Positions 26,122 through 34,157 of a stretch of 64,000 bases of DNA are shown here, piece by piece. Made by a program: the position numbers and the translations under genes. Position 1 is the first letter of the stretch, and each line of letters starts with the position of its first letter. The notes beneath the pieces are model-generated. The model saw only the letters and a list, made by a program, of their open reading frames with translations, was not told the origin of the DNA and searched no databases. The DNA is from Clostridiales bacterium (lineage in GTDB: Bacteria; Bacillota; Clostridia; Lachnospirales; Lachnospiraceae), in contig JAHABX010000001.1 in assembly GCA_018376135.1 (NCBI GenBank), positions 110,808 to 174,807 on the forward strand, in the 5' to 3' direction.

Positions 26122-26823
26122 TTATATATGCATCCTCCTTCGCACTTCTTCCCTGAGACGGCTTCTGCGGATAATGGTGACCAGCGCCGCATCAATGATG
26201 ACGCAGCAGGTCAGCACCACTGCCGACCAGCTAAGTCCCAACGGGATTCCCCGATAATGATCGATCAGAAGCTCCAGTGCTGCAGCAAATACCGCTGTCT
26301 CTGCAAGGATCACAACAGATCTCAAAAGGATCGATGCATGTTTTCTGCGGACACAGAAAAGAAACAGCATAAGAAGCCCTGACGCAAGTACCACGACCGG
26401 CAGCGCAAGCGATGTATACCATCCTCTGCCCGGATGCAGAAAAGCGATCATTCCAAAATAAAGGGCGATTCCAAAACCGTCCAGAAGTATACTGATATAA
26501 CGGTTCAGCCACAGGAAAAAGACCGGAAGGCAGAAGACCCACAGAAGAGCGCATCCGCCGATCACATACAGCGACCATGCGCTGTTTTTAAATACGAGCA
26601 GATTCAAAAGTCCGCATACTACCGCTGTGACTGCCAGGATCACGCTGATCAGGATCGTAGTATCTGAGCGCTGTACCGGGGCTGCATTCCCTTTTTTTGT
26701 TGGAAATGGTGTTGGGGACATAAGATCCGGTGTGATCTCCGGATGATACACTTTTGTATTACAAAGGGGACATACAGTGCAGGTACTGTCCAGCTCTACT
26801 CCGCATTTTATACAATAGGACAT
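26122..26823 (-). CDS. Zinc-ribbon membrane protein, DUF6320-like
   Basis: A 233-residue protein. It begins with a zinc ribbon (YCIKCGVELDSTCTVCPLCNTKVYHPE: two CxxC pairs), then has about six to seven membrane helices and a basic C-terminus. It fits the DUF6320 family, whose function is not known. It overlaps the condensation-like acyltransferase gene by 16 nt and is therefore very likely its partner. A lipase/esterase gene is divergent from the pair. A role with a membrane lipid or polyketide-like ester is possible from context only. Confidence 0.75.
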   Translation of the reverse strand: MSYCIKCGVELDSTCTVCPLCNTKVYHPEITPDLMSPTPFPTKKGNAAPVQRSDTTILISVILAVTAVVCGLLNLLVFKNSAWSLYVIGGCALLWVFCLPVFFLWLNRYISILLDGFGIALYFGMIAFLHPGRGWYTSLALPVVVLASGLLMLFLFCVRRKHASILLRSVVILAETAVFAAALELLIDHYRGIPLGLSWSAVVLTCCVIIDAALVTIIRRSRLREEVRRRMHI

Positions 26824-28121
26824 ATTCTCTCCTCCCTGTTCCGGTTCGTTTCTATCTTTACATGGATGCCGTCAGACACCAGCCTGCGGAAAAACAGTCG
26901 TTCCACGTCCGCCTCCACAATGCTGCTGGCAAAGCTGATGCTCAGAGTATTGCCATAGCTGGCAATTGCACAGTTTGTGCGGGCTGAAAAGGGCTGTCCC
27001 ATAAGCACATCAAAACGCTCAATATATTCCCGCATTTCCTCCGGCGCATCCACCACTCCCAGATTCGTAAGCCCTGCGGAAGACTGCTTGTCCTGTACCC
27101 GCTTATAAAACTGTCTGACCACAAAATCTTTAAAGAACAACGGAACCATACGTATCAGCAGATTCCTCGTCACCGCTGCATTGGTCGTAATATCCGCGTT
27201 CAGAAATTTGTCATTAATATAGTAACGCATAAAATGGTGCACCTGCATCAGAATATCTTCAAAGGTATACTCTCCCATCCGCGGATCGATGGACGGATAA
27301 ACCATGGTAATAAAATTTCTCAGGGTCTTTGAAGGGAAGAATCTCCGAAGGTTCACAGGCATTGCAAGAGATACAGGCAGCTCGTGATATACCCGGTCCT
27401 CCTTCTGCTTCTGCATCAATGCATAGAGAAGAACTGCATTCAGATACTCCGTCACAGATACCCGGTATCGCTTTGTGACTGCCAGCACCTGGTTCACCGG
27501 AAGGATACCATTGATAATATTCAGAGTATAAAACGGCTCCATGGTCCCTCTGACCCGATAAGTTTTCTCACGGCTTCTGGGCGGACGGACTCTTGCATTG
27601 GCATACCGGATATAGGCATCCTCCAGTTCCTCCGGATCCGGCTGTCCTTCAATATCCAGAACACCGTGTCCATTGGGAATCTCATGTCCCAAAAGGCGCA
27701 GATAGACTGCTGTCAGAGTCCGCAGAAGATACAGCGCTCCGCCGCCGTCCGCCAGAGAATGGAATACTTCAAGGGAGATCCGCCTCTCATAATAATATAC
27801 CCGGATCAGATATTTTCCCTCCGTATGAAAGGACATGGGCATACAGGGATTGGTGATATCCTGTTCCACGAATGGACCCGGACGGTCATTGGGCTCCAGA
27901 TAACGCCAGAACACACCCTTATGCATGGACACCCGAAAGGATGGGAACCGGGGAAGGGTCAGATCCAATGCCTTCTGCAGAAGGACCGGATCGATCTTCT
28001 CCTTTAAAAGCACCGACAGCCGGTATACGGACGAAAAATTCTTTCTCTGAAGAGTCGGATATACGGTTGCTGACAGATCCAGCTTGTACCAGGATTTTTT
28101 CGGCGCAGTTGAGTGTTCCAT
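26808..28121 (-). CDS. Condensation/alcohol-acetyltransferase-like enzyme
   Basis: A 437-residue protein of the CoA-dependent acyltransferase/condensation fold (alcohol acetyltransferase-like). The active-site HxxxDG motif is seen as FHSLADGGGALYLLRTL near residues 126-142 (His and Asp present; the usual second His before it is Phe). A second landmark is the FSSTLRNF-like segment FFPSKTLRNFITM. The start was placed at MEHSTAPKKSW behind GGGAGA; an 11-residue longer frame exists. It overlaps the DUF6320 gene and is divergent from a lipase gene; together they look like a conserved lipid or ester module. The acyl acceptor is unknown. Confidence 0.72.
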   Translation of the reverse strand: MEHSTAPKKSWYKLDLSATVYPTLQRKNFSSVYRLSVLLKEKIDPVLLQKALDLTLPRFPSFRVSMHKGVFWRYLEPNDRPGPFVEQDITNPCMPMSFHTEGKYLIRVYYYERRISLEVFHSLADGGGALYLLRTLTAVYLRLLGHEIPNGHGVLDIEGQPDPEELEDAYIRYANARVRPPRSREKTYRVRGTMEPFYTLNIINGILPVNQVLAVTKRYRVSVTEYLNAVLLYALMQKQKEDRVYHELPVSLAMPVNLRRFFPSKTLRNFITMVYPSIDPRMGEYTFEDILMQVHHFMRYYINDKFLNADITTNAAVTRNLLIRMVPLFFKDFVVRQFYKRVQDKQSSAGLTNLGVVDAPEEMREYIERFDVLMGQPFSARTNCAIASYGNTLSISFASSIVEADVERLFFRRLVSDGIHVKIETNRNREERICPIV

Positions 28122-28277
28122 AACGTTCTCCCGTCTGATGTATTTTAGTATCAATCATATTGTACCACTTTTTTCCCGGGAGCAAAACAGATTTTTTCGT
28201 CATAGACGGACACCGGTGACTTATGTTAAACTGAGAATAAGCATGTAAAAGCAGAAGCAGGAAAGGCAGGAACAGGC

Positions 28278-29174
28278 ATGTATACAGACTCCAGACGCAA
28301 TCAGAATCTGATGAAGGCCATCAAACGGATGCATACACTGGTAGAAAATAATGACATTGAAAGGCAGCGTGCGTCCAAGGATAATCTTGGGAATCTTCTC
28401 ATCCGCAGCAAAGACATGTGCTATGAAGACATCGATGTTGACGGCATCGAGGCAGAGCTGGTCAGCGTAAAGCGGAGCCATATGAAGAAATATATCCTGC
28501 TCTACTGTCATGGCGGCGGCTACAATACAGGAAGCCTCAAATATGCCAGAAGCATCACCAACAAACTGGCCTCCTCCACCTCCATGGATGTATTAAGCTT
28601 CAATTACCGCCTCGCCCCGGAGCATCCCTATCCGGCCGCCCTGGAAGATGCCCTGAAGGTCTGGGATTATCTCATGTACCTGGGCTATGGCGCCAGAGAT
28701 GTGATCATTGCCGGGGATTCCGCCGGAGGCAATCTTGCTCTCGTACTGACCATGAAGCTGCGGGACCAGCACCGGATCCTTCCAAGAGGACTGATCCTCT
28801 TCTCTCCCTGGACAGACCTGACCAGAAGCGGTCACTCCCATGAGACCAAGCAGGAGATCGACCCGATCCTGACGGAGGAATACCTGACCCGTTCCATAGA
28901 AGACTATGCCGGGGCGCAGAATCTTGAGGATCCGTTTTTATCTCCACTGTACGGTGACTTTACAAATTTTCCGCCCACCCTCATACAGGCAGGCTCCAAC
29001 GGAATCCTTCTGTCCGATTCCAGAGAACTTCACCGACGGATGGTCAAATTCCATGTGGGTGCCAAGCTCACCGTATATCCCGGTATGTGGCATGTATTTC
29101 AGATGTCGCCCTTTAAAACCGCGTATGAAGCCATGGATCAGGCGGCAGAATTCATTTTTGATATCTGCCGGTGA
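28278..29174 (+). CDS. Alpha/beta hydrolase of the hormone-sensitive-lipase (Aes) group
   Basis: A 298-residue esterase. The oxyanion hole HGGGYNTGS (residues about 78-86), the nucleophile motif GDSAGGNLA with its serine near residue 150, the Asp region DPILTEEYL and the terminal His in GMWHVFQM are all present. These are the marks of HSL-type carboxylesterases. It is transcribed divergently from the acyltransferase/DUF6320 pair and has an AGGAA site. A hydrolase beside an acyltransferase suggests turnover of the same ester. Confidence 0.86.
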   Translation: MYTDSRRNQNLMKAIKRMHTLVENNDIERQRASKDNLGNLLIRSKDMCYEDIDVDGIEAELVSVKRSHMKKYILLYCHGGGYNTGSLKYARSITNKLASSTSMDVLSFNYRLAPEHPYPAALEDALKVWDYLMYLGYGARDVIIAGDSAGGNLALVLTMKLRDQHRILPRGLILFSPWTDLTRSGHSHETKQEIDPILTEEYLTRSIEDYAGAQNLEDPFLSPLYGDFTNFPPTLIQAGSNGILLSDSRELHRRMVKFHVGAKLTVYPGMWHVFQMSPFKTAYEAMDQAAEFIFDICR

Positions 29175-29191
29175 TATTTTTGCGCATTTTC

Positions 29192-29220
29192 TTGACTTTT
29201 TTCGACAATCATATTATGGT
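29192..29220 (+). promoter_or_regulatory. Promoter of the riboswitch-controlled lysine carrier
   Basis: TTGACT (29192-29197), a 17-nt spacer and TATGGT (29215-29220). Transcription would begin about 20 nt before the first stem of the riboswitch. Confidence 0.65.
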
Positions 29221-29243
29221 ATTAATATCTGTAAATGAATAGA

Positions 29244-29408
29244 GAAGATAGAGGCGCGGTAGTTACCAGTAGCTCACCCATTCCGGGACAGGCATCCCGG
29301 GTGAACGAACAGAGCATCCGCCGAAGTGGGACATCTGCCTTGGGATGTGCTGCTGGGGTACAGCAGAATATGCTGTGCACTGTCACAGGTATGTGGAGCG
29401 CTATCGTT
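29244..29408 (+). ncRNA. Lysine riboswitch (L box) aptamer
   Basis: The leader contains the conserved L-box series in order: GATAGAGGCGCGG (29247 on), an AGTA bulge, GCCGAAGTGGG-type motif, GCTGGGG, CACTGTCACAGG, and GGAGCGCTATC. The P1 helix forms between GATAG (29247-29251) and CTATC (29401-29405). P3 is an extended hairpin (CACCC..CCGGGACAGGCATCCCGG..). It stands in front of a NhaC-type carrier, the known LysW arrangement, so high lysine should shut down lysine uptake. Confidence 0.9.
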
Positions 29409-29424
29409 TATGTATTGGATTCAA

Positions 29425-29457
29425 GGTCATGGACGTTTCACGTGCCATGGCCTTTTC
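29425..29457 (+). terminator. Riboswitch expression-platform terminator
   Basis: GGTCATGG (29425-29432) pairs with CCATGGCC (29445-29452), with partial pairing of ACG/CGT in between, followed by TTTTCT. It lies just after the aptamer and before the carrier gene, so lysine probably stabilises termination. Confidence 0.75.
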
Positions 29458-29531
29458 TGCATGATGAAACTGCGTCAAGGCACATTCATTTTTAATCTTT
29501 GCAGAAATAAATCAATAGGTGGGAAAATGTT

Positions 29532-31031
29532 ATGATGTATGCAACTTTTTGGTCCCTGGTGCCTCCGCTGGTAGCAATTATTCTGGCTCTGATCACCAAA
29601 GAAGTTTACAGCTCACTGTTTGTCGGTATTGTAACGGCAGCTCTGTTCTGTGCCAATTTTCACGTGGTCGAAGCGTATACGACCATGTTCAGCGACGGCT
29701 TTATTGCCTCTCTGGCGGACAGCTCAAATGTGGGGATTCTGATCTTCCTGGTCATCCTTGGCACGATCGTTGTCCTGATGAACAAGGCAGGCGGTTCCGC
29801 TGCCTACGGAAAGTGGGCACAGGAAAAGATCAAAACCAGAAAGGGTACGCTGTTTGCAACCTTCGGACTTGGCTGCCTGGTTTTCGTGGATGACTACTTT
29901 AACTGTCTGACGGTAGGCAGCGTCATGCGTCCGGTCACAGACAAGCACAGTGTATCCCGTGCGAAGCTGGCTTATCTGATCGACGCAACGGCAGCTCCGA
30001 TCTGCATGATCGCACCGATCTCCTCCTGGGCAGCAGCAGTGGCTGGTGTTGTAGAAGGGACGGACGGTCTGGAGCTTTTTATCCGTGCCATTCCCTACAA
30101 CCTGTATTCCCTTTTAACCATTGCAACGATCCTTATCATCACCTCCTTCGATATTGACTTTGGTCTGATGAAGAAGCACGAGGATAATGCGAAAAAGGGT
30201 GATCTCTTTACTTCCGGTACTAAGGTTGCCGACGACGGCTCCCTCAATGCAGTATCCAACAGGGGAAGAGTCATTGATCTGGCATTTCCTGTTATTGTTC
30301 TGATCATAAGCTGTATCGTTGGCATGATCTACACCGGCGGATTTTTTGAAGGTGAGAGCTTTGTCAATTCATTTGCCAACTGTGATGCTCCCGTAGGGCT
30401 TTCCATGGGTTCCACAGCGGCACTTCTGGTGACGGTTGTGTTCTATCTCTGTCGTAAGGTTTTAAGCTTTAAGGACTGCATGGACGCATTTCCGGAAGGC
30501 TTTAAGGCAATGATCAGCCCGATTCTGATCCTGACCTTCGCATGGACTTTGTCCGGACTGACCGGCAAGCTGGGCGCGGCAGAATATGTCAGCGGTATTT
30601 TTGAAGGAAGTGCATCCGGTCTGACCGGCATGCTTCCGGCGATCGTTTTTCTGGTGGCGATCTTCCTTTCCTTTTCAACGGGTACCTCATGGGGAACCTT
30701 CGGTATCCTGCTTCCGATTGTGGTAGAGATCAATCTTCCGGGCAACCTTCTGATCATCACCATTGCTGCATGTCTGGCAGGTGCTGTATGCGGAGACCAC
30801 TGCTCTCCGATCTCAGATACGACGATCATGGCTTCTGCCGGTGCGCAGTGTGATCATATCAATCATGTGTCCACGCAGCTTCCATATGCCATGCTGGTAG
30901 CTGTGGTATCCTTCATAGGTTACTGCATCGCAGGATTTATCCAGAATGCCTGGATCGTACTGGCGATCTCACTGGTAATGCTATTTGCTGTACTGTTTGG
31001 GGTGAAGAAGTTCTTAGTGCCCGCAGACTAA
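29532..31031 (+). CDS. lysW: NhaC-family carrier, lysine transporter LysW type
   Basis: A 499-residue membrane protein with about 12 helices and NhaC-family landmarks (FVDDYFNCLTVGSVMRPVTDKH, DATAAPICMIAPISSWAAAVAG, GTSWGTFGILLPI, GDHCSPISDTTIMASAGAQCDHINHV). NhaC proteins include Na+/H+ and malate antiporters, but those under a lysine riboswitch are assigned as lysine transporters (LysW). The riboswitch directly upstream supports this specific role. The start is ATG behind GGTGGG. The preceding ATG is out of frame. Confidence 0.85.
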   Translation: MMYATFWSLVPPLVAIILALITKEVYSSLFVGIVTAALFCANFHVVEAYTTMFSDGFIASLADSSNVGILIFLVILGTIVVLMNKAGGSAAYGKWAQEKIKTRKGTLFATFGLGCLVFVDDYFNCLTVGSVMRPVTDKHSVSRAKLAYLIDATAAPICMIAPISSWAAAVAGVVEGTDGLELFIRAIPYNLYSLLTIATILIITSFDIDFGLMKKHEDNAKKGDLFTSGTKVADDGSLNAVSNRGRVIDLAFPVIVLIISCIVGMIYTGGFFEGESFVNSFANCDAPVGLSMGSTAALLVTVVFYLCRKVLSFKDCMDAFPEGFKAMISPILILTFAWTLSGLTGKLGAAEYVSGIFEGSASGLTGMLPAIVFLVAIFLSFSTGTSWGTFGILLPIVVEINLPGNLLIITIAACLAGAVCGDHCSPISDTTIMASAGAQCDHINHVSTQLPYAMLVAVVSFIGYCIAGFIQNAWIVLAISLVMLFAVLFGVKKFLVPAD

Positions 31032-31035
31032 AAGG

Positions 31036-31087
31036 AATCCCCCTGTGGATCCGGGAACTCAGTTTCCGGAATCACAGGGGGATTTTC
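31036..31087. terminator. Bidirectional terminator between lysW and nrdG
   Basis: AATCCCCCTGTG (31036-31047) pairs with CACAGGGGGATT (31073-31084). An inner CCGGGAAC/GTTTCCGG stem continues it. It serves the convergent carrier and reductase-activase genes; T-runs follow on the + side. Confidence 0.8.
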
Positions 31088-31088
31088 A

Positions 31089-31622
31089 TCATAGCTCATC
31101 ATATTCACTTCGGTACAGGACAATCTTGCCTGCCGCTCTTGTCTTTACCAGATCAATGACCCGTTGATTCTCACTTCCCCGGTAAGGAAGGGTCAGATCC
31201 CGTTTCGCTTCCACATAACGTCCATCTACCAGCATATCCGCCAGCTCAAGAAGTCTTATTACACCCGGACGACCCATGGAAAGCAGCTCTTCATAGAGAT
31301 AGCCCGTATAGACCATCAAATGCATTTTATGCTCCTTTACTGCCTCTGCCACAGGCACCAGCGCTTCTGCCTGCACAAAAGGCTCACCGCCGGAGAAGGT
31401 CACGCCGGACAGCAGCGGATTCTGAAAGATCTGTTTGAGAATCACTTCTGTATCCGCCTCCTGTCCTCCTGCAAAATCATGGGTCTGTGGATTATGACAG
31501 CCCGGACAATGGTGCGGACATCCCTGTGTGAAGATCACATAACGGATGCCCGGTCCGTCCACGATGGAATCCTGTACTGTCCCGGCAATACGCAGGGACT
31601 CAGGACAGGCTGTGTTTAACAC
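31089..31622 (-). CDS. nrdG: Anaerobic ribonucleotide reductase activating protein
   Basis: A radical SAM activase of about 177 residues that puts the glycyl radical on NrdD. The cluster motif is CPHHCPGC within TQGCPHHCPGCHNPQT, and the SAM glycine motif is TFSGGEPF. The start is uncertain: a GTG codon with an AGGAGAGGG site 7 nt upstream is preferred over an ATG 9 codons earlier that lies deep in the preceding small gene. The preferred start still overlaps the small glycyl-radical gene by 23 nt. It is the last gene of the nrdD-small ORF-nrdG operon. Confidence 0.88.
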   Translation of the reverse strand: MLNTACPESLRIAGTVQDSIVDGPGIRYVIFTQGCPHHCPGCHNPQTHDFAGGQEADTEVILKQIFQNPLLSGVTFSGGEPFVQAEALVPVAEAVKEHKMHLMVYTGYLYEELLSMGRPGVIRLLELADMLVDGRYVEAKRDLTLPYRGSENQRVIDLVKTRAAGKIVLYRSEYDEL

Positions 31623-31758
31623 GGTCCCTCTCCTCTGCACGTTTTGCATTATTAAAACGGTCAGTTGTACCTACCAGATAACCGGTGATCCGGCGGATAC
31701 GGTCAAACTTTACATTCTCTCCTACCTGTCCGTTGTTTGCAATTACTTTTCCTGCCAT
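31600..31758 (-). CDS. Small glycyl-radical-like protein, split C-terminus of class III ribonucleotide reductase
   Basis: A 52-residue gene, too short for a standard screen. It begins ATG GCA GGA behind a GGAGGAAGA site and reads MAGKVIANNGQVGENV and then KFDRIRRITGYLVGTTDRFN, ending NAKRAEERDRVKHSLS (segments given separately). The part R-x-TGY and the tail with KRAEERDRVKH look like the C-terminal glycyl-radical segment of NrdD (in E. coli RVCGYLG..RHKEISARVKH). The nrdD gene just upstream stops right after its zinc motif and lacks this segment. The small protein therefore probably supplies the radical glycine (Gly26) in trans. The next gene, nrdG, is the activase. Confidence 0.75.
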   Translation of the reverse strand: MAGKVIANNGQVGENVKFDRIRRITGYLVGTTDRFNNAKRAEERDRVKHSLS

Positions 31759-31778
31759 ATGCTCTTCCTCCTTGTAAA

Positions 31779-34076
31779 TTAGTGGTTTGCATCCATATAA
31801 ACCGGGATGTTCGGATATTTTTTACGAAGCTCGTTCAGTTTTTCAAGGGAAACTGCTTCTCCCTCACGTCTGCCGCATCTTGGGCACACATCGTCGATCA
31901 CTCCTGTGTAGCCGCAGACAGGGTCTATGTCTACCGGATGGTTTACAGAACCATAACCGATACCGCTCTCCTTCATGCAGCGGATAACCGCCTCAAAGGC
32001 CTCCGGATTTTTCGCCGTGTCGCCATCCAGCTCCACATAGCTGATATGTCCGGCATTGGTCAGTGCATGATAGGGCGCCTCTGTCCTGATCTTTTCAAAT
32101 GCACTGATCGGATAATACACCGGCACATGGAAGGAGTTGGTATAATACTCTCTGTCCGTAACACCCGGGATTTTGCCGAAGCGCTTCTGATCCATTCTTA
32201 CAAACCTTCCTGACAGACCCTCTGCCGGGGTTGCCAGAAGTGTGAAATTCAGCCCGGTCTCCTGGGACTTCTTATCCACAAAATCTCTCATGTGGGAGAT
32301 GATCTCATAACCCAGCTTCCGGCTCTCCTCGCTCTCACCATGATGCTTTCCGGTCAGTGCCACCAGCATCTCCGCAAGTCCGATAAAGCCTACGCTCAAA
32401 GTTCCGTTCTTCAGGATCTCGCCTACCTGATCGTCCACACTCAGCTTTTCTGAATCCATCCAGATTCCCTGTCCCATAAGGAACGGATAATTTTTTACCG
32501 TCTTCTTCTTCTGGATCTCAAAACGATGCAGAAGCTGACGGCAGCACAGAGTCAGACGCTTGTCCAGATTCTTATAGAACAGCTCCAGATCTCCATGTGC
32601 CTGAATGCCGAGACGGGGCAGATTGATGGACGTAAAGCTTAGATTGCCCCTTCCGCAGGTTACCTCCCGCTTCGGATCATGATGGTTGCCCATAACTCTG
32701 GTACGGCATCCCATATACGCGACCTCTGTGTCATAATCCCCCTCTTTGTAATACTGGAGATTGAAAGGAGCATCCATAAAGCTGAAGTTCGGGAACAGCC
32801 GCTTTGCGGATACCTTGATCGCCAGACGGAACAGATCGTAATTGGGATCACCCGGATTGTAATTGATACCCTCTTTTACTTTGAAAATCTGTACCGGGAA
32901 GATGGCTGTCTCACCATTGCCAAGCCCGATATCCGTCACCTTCAGAAGATTCTTCATCGCCATGCGTGCTTCCGGTGATGTACAGGTTCCGTAGTTGATG
33001 GAACTGAACGGCACCTGTGCTCCGGCTCTGGAATTCATGGTATTCAGGTTATGGATCAGAGATTCCATCGCCTGATAGGTTGCAAGATCCGCCTCCTTCA
33101 TGGCGATTCGGACAGAGGTCTTATGACATCTGTCCACATTCTCTCTTTCCGGCCGGCAGCCGATCCATCGGGAACCACACTCCATAAACCATTTTACAAA
33201 ATGCTCTTCATAGGAATCAATATTGGACATATTGATACGCTCGGGCATGGCATCCTTTAATGCCTGACGGAACTCATCTCCCAGAATCTCCTCACTGTCA
33301 TATTCCAGCCAGAAATACTTCTGCACTGCATCGTAGTATTCCTTCCGGAAGGTACATGCCACACCGTCTGCCATGGCATAATCAAAGTTCGGAACCGACT
33401 GACCGCCATGCATCTCATTCTGGTTTGCCTGGATGGCAATACATGCAAGGGCTGCATAGCTCTGAATGGACTTCGGCTTGCGGATATAACCATGTCCGGT
33501 AGAAAATCCGCCCTCGAACAGCTTGATCAGATCGATCTGGCAGCAGGTCTCGGTCAGCATATAGAAATCCTTGTCATGGATATGGATATCTCCGTTAATA
33601 TGAGCGGCGGCAATATCCTTTGGAAGAATGTAATTATCCACAAAGTAATTTGCTCCTTCGGAACCATATTTTAACATGGTTCCCATGGAGGTATCCGCAT
33701 CAATATTGGCATTCTCTCTCTTGATATCCGCATCTGCCGCGCTGGAGAAGGTCAGCTCCCGATAAATATTCACAAGATCTGCCTCTGTCTTACGGACCTT
33801 GGTATGCTCTGCACGGTAAAGAATATAAGCTTTCGCTGTTTTTGCAAATCCGTTCTGGATCAGCTTTTCCTCCACCAGATCCTGTATCTGTTCTACATTT
33901 GGAATCTTTCCATCCGGAATCTCTTCGATCACTTCCTCCACCAGCTTTTCAAACTGGTAAGGTGCGATTGCTTCCACCTGCGCTGCCTCGTTTGCCTTAC
34001 GAATCGCATCCCGGATTTTTTTTACATCGAATGGTACCGGAACCCCGTTCCTCTTCTTGATCATCTCTGGGCACAT
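31779..34076 (-). CDS. nrdD: Anaerobic ribonucleoside-triphosphate reductase, large part without glycyl-radical tail
   Basis: A 765-residue class III reductase that makes deoxynucleotides under anaerobic conditions. An N-terminal ATP-cone (KKRNGVPVPFDVKKIRDAIRKA) gives allosteric control. The large barrel domain contains SINYGTCTSPEAR and the YNPGDPNYDLF region. The C-terminus has a zinc site with three clear cysteines (CGYTGVIDDVCPRCGRREG) and then ends in KYPNIPVYMDANH. The RVxGY glycyl-radical motif normally found after the zinc site is absent; it is found in the 52-residue gene downstream. The start was moved 6 codons inward to the ATG with a GGGGAG site. Confidence 0.88.
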   Translation of the reverse strand: MCPEMIKKRNGVPVPFDVKKIRDAIRKANEAAQVEAIAPYQFEKLVEEVIEEIPDGKIPNVEQIQDLVEEKLIQNGFAKTAKAYILYRAEHTKVRKTEADLVNIYRELTFSSAADADIKRENANIDADTSMGTMLKYGSEGANYFVDNYILPKDIAAAHINGDIHIHDKDFYMLTETCCQIDLIKLFEGGFSTGHGYIRKPKSIQSYAALACIAIQANQNEMHGGQSVPNFDYAMADGVACTFRKEYYDAVQKYFWLEYDSEEILGDEFRQALKDAMPERINMSNIDSYEEHFVKWFMECGSRWIGCRPERENVDRCHKTSVRIAMKEADLATYQAMESLIHNLNTMNSRAGAQVPFSSINYGTCTSPEARMAMKNLLKVTDIGLGNGETAIFPVQIFKVKEGINYNPGDPNYDLFRLAIKVSAKRLFPNFSFMDAPFNLQYYKEGDYDTEVAYMGCRTRVMGNHHDPKREVTCGRGNLSFTSINLPRLGIQAHGDLELFYKNLDKRLTLCCRQLLHRFEIQKKKTVKNYPFLMGQGIWMDSEKLSVDDQVGEILKNGTLSVGFIGLAEMLVALTGKHHGESEESRKLGYEIISHMRDFVDKKSQETGLNFTLLATPAEGLSGRFVRMDQKRFGKIPGVTDREYYTNSFHVPVYYPISAFEKIRTEAPYHALTNAGHISYVELDGDTAKNPEAFEAVIRCMKESGIGYGSVNHPVDIDPVCGYTGVIDDVCPRCGRREGEAVSLEKLNELRKKYPNIPVYMDANH

Positions 34077-34108
34077 GATGACACTCCCCCTCATTACATT
34101 TCCTCCCG

Positions 34109-34157
34109 AAACTATATCTGGTATTTTTCATTTGTTGCCTGTACCAAATACAGTATC
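34109..34157 (-). promoter_or_regulatory. Two candidate NrdR boxes upstream of nrdD
   Basis: AAACTATATCTGGTAT (34109-34124) and TACCAAATACAGTATC (34142-34157) resemble the 16-bp NrdR box (ACAC-TATATATA-GTGT type, imperfect). They are 33 bp apart, about three helical turns, the usual NrdR arrangement. The nrdD gene reads away to the left. Confidence 0.5.

Noticed and set aside
31622..31649. Longer nrdG start at an ATG (31649)
   Set aside because: It lies inside the small glycyl-radical gene without a ribosome binding site, while the GTG at 31622 has a strong one.
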